Below, in pieces: positions 13,462 to 24,148 of a DNA stretch of 64,000 nt. Made by a program: the position numbers and the translations under genes. The stretch's first letter is position 1. Each line of letters opens with the position of its first letter. A model generated the notes under the pieces. It was not told the origin of the DNA. It ran no database searches and saw only the letters and a program-made list of their open reading frames with translations. The stretch is from Rhododendron vialii (Eukaryota; Streptophyta; Magnoliopsida; Ericales; Ericaceae), in the NCBI RefSeq assembly GCF_030253575.1, contig NC_080566.1:33628001-33692000 (forward strand), in the 5' to 3' direction.

Positions 13462-13724
13462 ACTACAATACACCCCCTTAAAAAGGATATACTATATGCA
13501 CATATTTTATAGTTCATTCACAACATTTTAGCGTGTTTCGTAACTTTTGTTCTAGAATTCATAATTTTTCAGCAGTACGATTCGTAATATTTTCATTATG
13601 ATTCATAACATTTTGGTGTATCTCGTAGCCTTTATATGATTCGTAACTTTTTAGCATTACGATTCGTAACATTTTGAGGGGTGCATATGATACACACAAA
13701 TAAGGGATATGTATAGTAGTCTTT
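13462..13724. repeat. MITE, family R (ACTACAATACAC ends)
   Basis: Left end ACTACAATACACCCCCTTA, right end TAAGGGATATGTATAGTAGT. The interior is a run of degenerate units around GATTCGTAACATTTT. A second copy lies at 28856-29147, and comparison of the two defines the family. Confidence 0.75.
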
Positions 13725-15287
13725 CTAACACATAACCCAAGAGTTCGATATGCAATGTATGACTAAACATGGATGATACATAGGATATAATACCAAAAAG
13801 TGTGGGATACGTATGCTATGGGAGTGTGCTATTATTAATCTCCCTATAAGATATATATCCATCCACTACGAGTCCCGTCAAACAAACAAGCCCGCTATTT
13901 CTTATATTTTATAGATGGTGAAATGATCCCATCAAAAGATCTTCATGTAAGATGTAATCCTAGCTAAGAGAATCAATGAACATTGTCAAGCCATTAGAAG
14001 ATTATTGTTACTTTTGGCAACCTGGAATTGGACCTAAAGGTCTGGATTTCAGATGTACACTCAAAATTCTTAACCGCCAGACCTATACCTCAGTTACTAA
14101 AAGTGCGTAGAACGTGTAGTTCTTTTTAGCAATCTGAATCATATGTTTGACAAGCTGAGTTATTCAACGTAAATATTCAGTTTGGTTTGGTTCACCAAGC
14201 CTTGATTGTTTTTCGAATTTTGTAAAATTGATCGATTTGCAATATTGAGGGCACTTTTGGTTAGGACACTCTTGCGGGATGTAGTTTTGGCATATGTTTT
14301 CTACACTTTTGTAATTGAGCCGGATCCGCTTGATGCTTCGTTTTCATAAAACTTGTAAAAAAAAAAAAAAACCATGTAGGTGAGTACTACACACATGAAG
14401 GTCGTCGTCCAAATCCTAACAAGGAATATCTACAAATGACTTTCAGCAAAATCGAAGCAACGCATTGGTAAAACAGAGAAATATACGCTTGCGCCAAAAG
14501 GTAGGGAAAATGGTGAAATGGAGTACCCACAAAAGACATAAACATTTGGGTTTAGTTGAAAAGAGAGCCAGGAAAGGGGGGGAGAGCGACATTCCAATAA
14601 CTGTCTGAAGATGCAATGGTGAGTGGGTCTGAATATCCACGGAGAAATTATCCCAACTCCATACTATTGTAAATCTGCCGGTTCAGTGGGATTTCAAACC
14701 CAAACATGCATTTTCAATCCAAATGATTCTTGGAGATTTTTGGGCCCAGGATTTTTTCATAACCACTTCACTAAAAAAATCCATAAAGTCGAGCAGATGC
14801 TTAGACGATTGACCAAAAAAAAGAGAGCAGATGCTTAGAAGTTCAAGAGTTAAGATGACACTGCACTAAAGTAGAAATTCAAGGATCTAAGTAATAACAG
14901 AGTCGAAAGTAATGCTGATACGGTCAATTGTTTGGATGTAATAAGTGAGTACCGAACGCTGATGAACTGGTTACATCTTAAGATTGACTTAGAGAAAGAT
15001 CGAGTCTCCAAGTATGGTGTCTTAAAGATTGCTACGCGATTGATTCTCTGTGTCTGGTTTATTATCGTCAGGCAATGGTGTGTTTTAATATTTTTGAAGT
15101 TTTTTTTTACATCTTATATATTCTAGAAGAGTCACTAGTAGTCGAGCTGAAGTTGAAATTTTTGTATTCCCATTTTTTGAAAAGGGAGCAAAACTGACGA
15201 ACTCAACAGTAGACAACAAGATAAGAAACACATTATTATGTATAACTGTGGTGCAAAAAATGAGTAATTTTACTTACAAAGTTAACA
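13725..15287. other. intergenic region downstream of the DiT2 gene
   Basis: No gene or repeat is recognised apart from an A-run at 14357-14371. The part adjoining 15287 should include the 3' UTR of the minus-strand transporter gene. Confidence 0.45.
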
Positions 15288-18200
15288 TCAATAAAGCCCC
15301 AAAATCTTCCACCAAGGAGTTGCAACTAGAATCCATATTGATATATTGATAAGGGCCATCATAATGCCCAGTCTAAAAACGTCAGGAAGTTTTACAAAAC
15401 CACCTGCAAAACAAGCACAAGGAACACTTAATCAGTCCCAAACGTAGAAGATTTAGTCTTGGTTTTTAACCACACAAGGACAGACATACACGCGCAAGCA
15501 CACAGAGAGAAAGAGAACAAAAATAGAGCATTTCAAATCGTACAGTTCTGCGTTTCTTATTATCTTAACATCATTTCCTTCACGTTGATTGTGAGATCAC
15601 CTTCCACACAATGGTGGTAAGAAAAAGTGTCTAATCAAATTTAAGCAATTCTCTGGGTTGATTTCATGTACCTTCAACATCCCAACATCCATCTCTAACC
15701 CCAATCCTTGATGCCTTCTCACTTTCATCTCCTTACGTTTTTCAATTTTATTCACTTAGCTATGTGAGCAATTTAAGTTCCTGAAAATTACCAAGTCGGA
15801 TACACTCTACAGTGGTAACTTCCTCCCTTTCCTTGTAGCTATAAAACTTTGCTCTGCGCATAAGCTTTAATGGCATGAGAAGCCCATATAGGCAAGACGT
15901 AATGCAAAGACCATTATGACAAGGCTAAGGGTATGAGGACAGGTTGGGTTTTGAGGACACATGGGTCAAAGGAAAGGAGGATCCATAATCCGCGACATAA
16001 AGCATGCGAATGTTGCTACCAACAAACCTAATAATACAGACGACAAACGAAAGGAATAATGGCTTGAATGGAAAGGGCAAGGGACAGACTGAGCTAGACT
16101 ACCAGGAATGGGGACTAAGCAAACATATTTCAAAGAGCACATATGAAACTTCTTGCTCCTTCTTGCTTAACGTAAGCTCTGATCTACGACCACCCTGCCC
16201 CTTTCTCTAATAATAAGGCAAGCATCAAAGCCCTGTTGGGAGTAGGGGCTGAAAAGAGCTCTAGGAAGGTCTCTAAAGGTTCCTCATATGGTCAGCTCAG
16301 AAAAGTCTCTAGGAGCTCCACTGATCAAAACCAGAGTTAACAAAGAAACTAAATTGTTTTATCTTATTCGGTAGGATCTCAACCGAAGAAATATTGCTAC
16401 CCCCACATCTGCATTCCAACAGTGAGATTTTGGAAGCGAAAGTTGTACCGACCATTGTCGTAGGGAGATCAAAAGACCGAAACACTAGACCTAGTTTGAA
16501 GTGTACATTCCAGGTGTTTATACCCGTCGGGGTATGGCAACGTGGCTGATCAGGAACGGATTTGACCATCCCCGTCCCAATTTCCAAACCTAGTATCTGC
16601 CTCCCGCCCGGTTTTCAGAACGGGGAATCACCTTCACCACCTCCACCTTACATAACAGGGATTCAGGCCGATTAAAAAAACAGGGATTCAAGATCCTCAC
16701 CCCGCTCGGAGAATTTTTATAAAAGAAAAGAAAAATCAAAGATTCAACTTTTTTCCATTACAACAAATTCTCGCCAAATGATGACAAACAGAAATCCAAC
16801 GGTAATTTTTTATTACAGCAATTGCCAAATTCCAACAAAATCATAACCAAACAACTAAATCCACTTTGCCCTCAAATTCCACAAACATACTTTGTAAAAA
16901 GGTAAATAATTGTTGATTGTGATGGGGTAATTATGTAAATAGTGTAACTTAATATATAGGGAAAATAACGGTCAATGACTTGTTTTGATAATTAATACCC
17001 GCTAAGGACATTTTCAGCATTAACAAATGTTCTCAGTATGTCCTTGGTGGGTATTAATTATCAAAACACGTCCTAGGCTGTCATTTTCCCTAATATATAA
17101 CAGCGATATATAATAGTAAACGGGGCACGAGTCGAATCAAAGGTGCATGGAACTGTCTCCAATCCAATCTCTGGACTTTTATAAAATTTGACTTCATATC
17201 AGATCCGACCCGAAAAAATCCCCAGAACTTCAAAAGGAATGGGGCGGGGCTGGAAATAGAGCGGACCAGAGAATTGCCATCCCTAAGACTACCCGTTCCG
17301 AATACATACCCCTCTATCGATCATAAGGCAAAGAGTTTAGGAAGGTCTAGCGTTTGGGCAAGCCCACACTAAAGACTCATACCCAACATACAGAATAAAT
17401 TTTAGTGATATCCCGCAAATTTAAATCAGAGTCTCCTCTCTACCATCTCTTCGTTTCATTTGACACTCCTACGAAGATGTTATGGGCCTATCCTACCCTA
17501 ACAACTCAGGCTTTGGATATGGCCGTCCGTGTACTAAAAGTCAGTCTAGGCGGCCGCCTACCTAGATTTTAGGGTCTAGGTGTTAATAAGGCGTTTTGTA
17601 CGTTAGTGGAGATTTAGTCGGGAATTAATTGGCTAGGTGGAGAATGGAGATTAGTCACAATGACTAGTCGGGGAAATAGGCAACTAGGCGGTAACAAGTC
17701 AACGGGTCTATTACGTAATATTTAAAAGCTTCAAGCCTAAATGTGTAATGTTAGAAAATAAAAGGGTTAAGTGTTATTTTAACAACAAAAAAATACATAT
17801 CATAAATCGCCTTTATGTGCTAAGTACGTAATTTCATTGCGTTTTGAACTTTCAAAACTTTGAACATTGAACTTCCTATTTGACTAGTTATTTTATTACT
17901 ACTTATTTTTTAGGTCACTTTAGTCTTAATTCTTTTCTTCCTAGTCTTACGTTATTTTTTATTCAACCTTTGGAGGAGGTGGGGAGATATTTTTTTGACA
18001 AAATAAAAAATCGACAAATCCCGCATCCCCGATTAGTCCCCAATGGTAGGATTGGCCACTAGGCACTTCTTTTCTGCCCGACTAGTGCCTAGCGGCTTTT
18101 AAAACATTGATGCTAGTAACGCACGTTTCACATCCCAATTTCCTGCAATATTTCGTAATATAAGTGCATTAAACAAAAAAGAAATTAGGAGGGAGAAAGA

Positions 18201-21200
18201 CGAGAAACTAAACTAAACTAAACTCCCACCCGCTAGGAAACAAAAGAATAATAAAAGGTTGGAAAGCATACCAAACCTAGAATTGCATAATAGTAGCGTG
18301 GATATGCAAACAATTTGTTACTGGTGAACCCAAAAAAAAATTTACTAAATTAGGAAGAAAATGGAAATCTCACAAACTGAAAGGCATACATTTTTCAGCA
18401 AACAAAGGAAGAAAAAGAAAACCATGATAAAAGGGAAAGGAAGAAGGCGCGTACCACCACAGTATACCACACACTGGGCACTACTATAATGTGTTAGAGC
18501 ACCGAAAAGATTTGTGTTATATGCCAATGCCAGAGCTGCCAATAGACCAGGCACTTTAGCTGCCAATAGCATTCCAAGAAATGCAGAGTACAAAGCCGCG
18601 ACATGGGCAGTTTGACTAGCAAATATATAGTGGACGAAAAAGTACGCGGCCTGAAGGATAAAGAATGAAGCGGGCCAACCCAAAGAGAGAGACTTGAGGA
18701 ATTTGGCTACGCCGTCTGATATCCAGGACACAACGCCAAGGGTCGTCAATTGGGATGCCATGCCTACTAGGACTCCGAACCAGATCAAGGTATCCCATGC
18801 TGTCTTTTCACTCAAGCAATCATCCCAATCAAGCACTCCCAACAAGAGAAGTATTGATAACCCCAGCATTGCAGCAACAACAGTGGCCATATTAAGAGCC
18901 TGTCTGCAAACAGTTTTGAGTTTTTCTTTATTGCTCAAATTGAATGTACTGCGAGAACGGAAGCATAAGCAGCAGTTACTGCAGTGGGATTAACTTATGA
19001 AACAAACAACATGCAAAAATGCAATACTACGTGAATGTGCGCGTGTTGAGTGTGTGCGCGCGCGGGCATGTGCATGTGCGCGCGCGTGTGTGAGAGAGAG
19101 AGAGAAATACAAACCAAAAAAGTGCATCCCTAAAGCGACCATTGGAGTATGCTGAAACTTCGAAGTACACTAAAAACTACACTCTGGTCTGGTCATCATC
19201 GAAAGAAAAGTATTATCCCCAGGAAGCCAACTATCAACGAAGCTATCCAATTTAGATTAGCCTAAATCCACCAGAACTACTAAACCTATTTACTCCCTTC
19301 TCCTTCACAAAATAGACAGTAAGATACTAATTTTAGCTCTAAAATATCTCATTGTATACTAGATATAAATGACCTCTTATTAGAGAAACAAGATATCCTA
19401 ATGACGTCTAAGGAGCAACTTCGAGAAACAATCCAATAATATGGACAAATATTACGGTACAAATTTCCAAATTAACTAGGGTTGGTGGGGTTACTACCCT
19501 ATTGCTCCTCAACTTGCATGGCGAATTCCCTTCCTATTCCCAAAATTTGACTGAAATGGACAAATATTGCAGCTCCAATGGTTTGGCAAATTTCTGGCCA
19601 AAATTCGCCAAAGCCATTTCTTGTACCAATTTCCACAATAATGGCTTAAGCAAACTTGCCACACCACTATCAATAGTCTTGATCTCCATTACTCTTTACC
19701 CAATGATACAACGCCAACACAGAATTGGGCCAATGGAGTACCATTGCTAAAAAATGCCAAAATAGCAATGTAGCAAGCTCATTTTTGGAATGGCTTTAAC
19801 CAGTGAAAACGCTAGCCCAATTATCCTTTCATAGCTCCGCCACAAGACTGTTGAGCGACTGGATGAGAATATGAGCACTTGCACAATGTCGGTCAGAAAA
19901 GGACTGACAACACATCTAAAAGTCTTTGCGATCCACATGGAATGACTTCAAAATATCAAAGTACTTAGGTTCAACTATTCACTAATCGAAAAAGCATGCC
20001 ATCATATTCATGCCTTCGTTTAGGAATTTATTTGCTCATCCAAAAGAATACGTAGCTTCATCTAACAAACATTCTACGATTTATGCCTTGCCAGCTAAAT
20101 AGTGAAAAGAAAGGTGAGCAACACATTAAGAAAAAAATGCATATAACTTTCTGCTTACCCCGAGATCCATAATGCAACCGTAAGAAGCATGGTACCAATC
20201 ATCAACCACTCATTCCTTTTGACAGGGCCCATCTGCTCCAACTTTTGTCTGGCCAGAACAGGAGCATCAGGCGTCTCCTTAATTTCAGGAGGAAAGAGCT
20301 TGTAAAGGATGAAAGGGGTAGCCGAAAGAGATAGAAGTGCGGGCAAACTGGCAGCCTTGAACCAAGTAATCCATTGATTTGGAACATTAACCCCAAGACT
20401 CTTAGCTAATTGTATACAGAGCAGGTTTTGACCAGCAGCAGTCAGGAACATAGCACTTGAGCTACCAGAACACTGTCACACACCAACAAGGGGAACATAC
20501 AAGTCATAAGATTTTAGCATGACGACAACATTCATAGTAACAGAATATCGGAGAGAAGGAAAACAGGACAGACTACAATATCCACTGTAACTTTGGCATA
20601 GCCTGTAACATAGAAAGACATGCCACCATTGTAAGGTAGAGATAGGGGTGGACACTATGACATGAGGCCCACGTTCTCTAGTCTATCGCTGACGCCAGAG
20701 GACGGCCTATCCAGTAACTTTCTGTTGGATGACTACAGCTGGGCAACCAACCGATCTAGATAGGCCAAGGGCTAAATTTATGTGCGTAGTGAAAAAATAC
20801 ACCCCTATATACAGTTGACATCTAAAGTTCATGACCATTCCTTGGACAGCCATTTGGGGTACTCATTCTCCAACTAAGGTTTCTGTCGTCGTTTGGCATG
20901 CAACAAAGGATAAGATTCTCACAATAGATAATATTATACGGCGTAGTTAGGTCATTGTGAATCAGTGTTATATGTGCCTGAGAGAAAAACAGTGGCGCAT
21001 ATGTTTATCATCCATTGTCCGTTGCCAAGGATTTTTGGGATTGCGGCTCTTGTTTGGTGGGGCATGTCGTGGGTCCCTGCTACGGTGGTGGAGCTTATTC
21101 AAAAATGGTATGGGGACAGAAGCTACGGAGGTTGACTCCATGGTGCTTGGTGTGGCTTATTTGGAGAGAGGAATCGGAGATATTTTGAAGGGGACACAAT

Positions 21201-23899
21201 ATTGTTGGTTAAAATTAAGAGCATTTGTGTATCTAGAGGATTTCGTTTAGTAGAGGCATCTTGTTAATCATAGTGGCAAAAATTTATTTTTCTAGTTAAC
21301 CACAATAAGATTGTTACATAATTAAGGCATGCAATACAAACTACAAAAATATATAACGCATACTTTCACTTAAATTATGTAAAAATAAGCACAAAATCTC
21401 AAACAAAATTTGAGAGTATGTTTTACATGAATATCGACAAGTTTAGAATGATGGATATAGTTTTATTAATGATATTATTTTAAAATATTGCTCTTAAATG
21501 GTTAAAAATAAGTATAATTAAGAAAGAATCGATCCAAGTAGACAAATAGTTCGAAAATCAACAAGTAAAAATGCCCCATATGACGAAATTGAAACATAAA
21601 ACTAGTTTTATATGTATATTTTCAAGATATATGCACTTGTTTATGTGTAGTAACACACTTAATTTCATAATTATGCAAAATATACGAAAATATAACAAAA
21701 CTATTTTAGTTTCGAGCGGGGGCACGTGCCCCCCTTTCCCTCCCTCCCTGGTTAGGAGTCAAGAGAGTGCAACTCAACCATTAATAGATTACTCCCAAGA
21801 CATATTAGGCATTGAGAGCGATGTATAGTTTTTAAATAATGATTGGTCTCTTTTTGGTCCAGTCGGCCGTTGGCCTTTTAGATTTTCCCCTTCTTTTGTA
21901 CAAAGGTGGCATAACCTTGAGACCTTTTGATTGAAATTATTTCCTATAAAAACAAATTACTTGTGACTACGATTTCAAGTATCCTGGCACCCATTCAAAG
22001 AAACAGTTTTGTCTCCAAAGTCCAAACACTACTTGCGCTACAAAAGTTTTGGTGATGTTTGGTACTAGTATTTATATTTCTTGTTCTTTGTTTCTCGTTT
22101 CCCACCACCTCCCGCTGCCCCCACCTTTGGCAACTGCCGCCACCCCTCCCCTCTGTCACCATTTTCAGCTGCCAGCTCTGGTTACTGCCCCCACCTCCAG
22201 TGACCTCCGATGACTCTCTTCCCTTCAACAACTATGTTGATTGTTCCACCTCTGATGACTGGCCCACCTCCTGCTACCACTCCCAAAGGAACTCCAGCAA
22301 TTCCCTCCCCAACACCTTGGATGATCGCCTTCCATCCGAAAACCACTGCAGCCACCCCCCTCCTCAATACAAGTTTCCAAACACACACAAATGACAAGAC
22401 TGCCCAGTTTTCTCCATTTGTGGATCCTTTCCGAGCCCACTTTGATTATCCAAACTGATCATCTTTTTGAGCTCATCGAAAAGATGTTAATCGGATACCG
22501 TTTGACATGATTCATCTCTTGTTAAAAAAAAGATTGCTAACACCCAATAGGAACCCATAGAAGATAATGGTATAGTTTTATCAATGCAATGGTTTTAGGG
22601 TGATCATTGTTTTCAAAAAAAAAAAATCGAAGAAATATACTCCAAAAAGTAAACGATTTAAATTATCAAATCAAGCCTGAAGAGGTCTCTGGGCCAACAG
22701 GACCGTTTTCATAGACCAACTCTTCTAGAACCACAAATATACAAACAAACACACCTACAAATGTGGTGGATCCCATACATCGCAGATGTAGGGCCACCAC
22801 AGTTTTGAGTGTGTTTGAATACTAGTAATTGTTTTTGTGTGTTTGTTTGTGGAGTTGTTTCATGGACTATTACGACTGTTAGGCCACGTTCCAGAATACG
22901 TTTTTTTTTTAAAAATATTTATTTCACATTTTTAAATTTAAAAATAATATAAATAAAAAATAATTTTTTAATTTTTTTTACATCGTATAAAATATCTCAA
23001 ATAAGATCTATAATGATAAAAAAATTATTTTTAAAATTATTTACATAAGTACATAATTTTTAATTTTAAAATTATTTTTTTAAAAAATAAGTAATTACTT
23101 TCCATTCGGGAACGGGCCCAAGTCTGTTACCATTACATTACATGTTTCGCTGCCGTTATTTAAATTAGTAAAAGTTATGGACGAGAATGCGGACCTGAAG
23201 TTGGGACTGAACAAGATAAGCCCCAAGTTTCTTCGCCGATGACTCCTTCGGCCGACTATCCGCCGCCGCCGCCATCGACTTAATGAGCGGCAAGAAAACC
23301 CCACCAGCCCTGGCCGTCGTGCTCGGCACGGCCGGACAAATCAGCAGCTCACACAGCGCCAGCCCGTAAGCCAGCCCCAGCGTGCTCTTCCCCAGCACCT
23401 TCACGAAGTACAGCGCGATCCTGTCCCCGAGCCCGGACTTCATGAACCCCCGCGAGAAGAAGAACGACGCCACCACCAGCCAGATCACCTGGTTCGTGAA
23501 CCCGGCGATGGCCGCCGCGAAGGTCAGGGTCTTGGTGACGACGGTGACGGTGAGACAGACGAATGCCCACGAGCCGATGGGGAGCGGGCCGAGGATGAGG
23601 CCGGCGATGGTGGCCAGGAAGATCGCGAGGAGCTGCCACGCCTGGTGGGACACGCGCGAGGGCTTGGGGACGGCGAACCGGAAGATCACGCCGATGGCGA
23701 TGCAGGCCAGGAGGGGGATCGGTTTCGCCCCGGTCCAGAGGAGAAACCGGCGTCGGCGGCGGACGGCGTTTCTCTCCGTCGAGGCGGTAGGTGAGGGGGA
23801 AGCGAGAGGGGCGGTGGGTGAGGGGGAAGCGACGGTGGCGGTGACGCCGGCGTCGGCGGCGTGTTGGTGCTCGATGTCGTTTGTGCTGGGATTGGACAT
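15288..23899 (-). CDS. chloroplast dicarboxylate (glutamate/malate) translocator, DiT2-like
   Basis: A DASS/SLC13-family carrier. DiT2 exchanges glutamate for malate across the inner chloroplast envelope, in photorespiratory ammonia recovery together with DiT1. Exons read right to left: 23195-23899, 20159-20472, 18455-18903, 15288-15403. All introns are GT-AG and the phases close, giving 527 residues. Family hallmarks are the PSTTARAGGVFLP segment in exon 1, FLTAAGQNLLCIQLA in exon 2, LDWDDCLSEKTAWDTL and ALALAYNTNLFGALTHYSS in exon 3, and the C-terminus WWKILGLY. About a dozen hydrophobic spans are present. The start is the ATG at 23899; the frame is open further upstream but offers no other ATG. 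Oddity: the N-terminus (MSNPSTNDIEHQHAADAG) is acidic and about 30 residues shorter than I recall for Arabidopsis DiT2, so it does not resemble a transit peptide. Introns contain a LINE remnant and several MITEs. The family call is secure; plastid targeting is not shown. Confidence 0.92.
16550..17288. repeat. GC-biased dispersed repeat in DiT2 intron 3
   Basis: The two edges hold complementary GC-rich text of the form GACCATCCCCGTCCC on the left and GGGGCGGGGCTGG with TTGCCATCCC on the right. Similar wording recurs at about 29405-30210. A younger MITE (16957-17093) sits inside. The boundaries are approximate. Confidence 0.4.
16957..17093. repeat. MITE, family T (TAGGGAAAAT ends)
   Basis: Left arm TAGGGAAAATAACGGTCAATG and right arm GTCATTTTCCCTA are inverted. 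The inner arms GATAATTAATACCC and GGGTATTAATTATC pair perfectly. A second copy lies at 32711-32836. Confidence 0.8.
17545..18110. repeat. dispersed repeat, CTAGGCGGC type, in DiT2 intron 3
   Basis: The left part has CTAGGCGGCCGCCTACCTAG and the right part GACTAGTGCCTAGCGGC followed by TTTTAAAACATTGA. The region between repeats CTAGGCGG and GACTAGTCGGG motifs. It looks like a decayed non-autonomous DNA transposon; no target duplication is seen. Confidence 0.4.
19030..19106. repeat. alternating purine-pyrimidine tract in DiT2 intron 2
   Basis: A run of GTGTGCGCGCGCGGGC, CATGTGCATGTGCGCGCGCG and TGTG passes into a GA run. Such alternating CG/TG sequence is the kind able to adopt Z-DNA. It lies within intron 2 (18904-20158). 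Confidence 0.75.
20840..21270 (+). pseudogene. LINE remnant (C-terminal zf-RVT region) in DiT2 intron 1
   Basis: Frames that shift several times give VSVVVWHATKDKILTIDN, then NQCYMCLRE, then an ERNRRYFEG stretch. This is the order seen at the C-terminus of plant L1-type reverse-transcriptase polyproteins: a zinc-binding region, then the WRERNRR tail. The fragment lacks the polymerase core and is broken by stops and frameshifts. It lies opposite in strand to the DiT2 gene, inside intron 1 (20473-23194). Confidence 0.75.
22880..23119. repeat. MITE, family A, in DiT2 intron 1
   Basis: Left end TTAGGCCACGTTCCAGAA and right end TTCGGGAACGGGCCC flank an extremely AT-rich interior with TAAAAAATAAGTA arms. 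It ends 75 bases from the donor of exon 1 (23194). Confidence 0.6.
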
Positions 23900-23921
23900 G
23901 GTGGGAAGTTGGATGAACACT

Positions 23922-24019
23922 GATCCTCTGTACCGAGGAATATTCGGCAAACAAATTTTTTTTAAAAAAAACTTCTTAAACCATCCAAGGGGGTCCAAGA
24001 TTCATCGGTACAGAGGATC
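23922..24019. repeat. fold-back repeat, CTCTGTAC family, copy 1 beside the DiT2 start
   Basis: Perfect 15-base inverted ends, GATCCTCTGTACCGA and TCGGTACAGAGGATC, enclose about 70 bases. The element starts 23 bases upstream of the DiT2 ATG, so it probably lies in the transcribed leader. Confidence 0.85.
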
Positions 24020-24049
24020 TCCTGCTAAGTTGAATGAACACCGATGACT

Positions 24050-24148
24050 GATCCTCTGTACCGGGAAATATAGCATACAAATTCTTGAAAAACTAAAAAC
24101 TTTGTCCCGCAATCCAATGGGGTCCGAGATTCGTCGGCAGAGAGGATC
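24050..24148. repeat. fold-back repeat, CTCTGTAC family, copy 2 beside the DiT2 start
   Basis: Ends GATCCTCTGTACCGG and CGGCAGAGAGGATC form a slightly decayed inverted pair. The flanking GTTGAATGAACAC parallels GTTGGATGAACAC before copy 1, so the pair arose by tandem duplication of a unit of about 120-130 bases rather than by two insertions. Confidence 0.8.

Noticed and set aside
22059..22458. Proline-rich open frames on several frames and both strands in DiT2 intron 1
   Set aside because: They come from a low-complexity CCACC/CCTCC stretch; no frame stands out and the region is intronic.
23900..23998. N-terminal extension of the DiT2 frame upstream of the ATG at 23899
   Set aside because: The upstream frame has no ATG (it would start at TTG), and most of it is the fold-back repeat rather than conserved protein.
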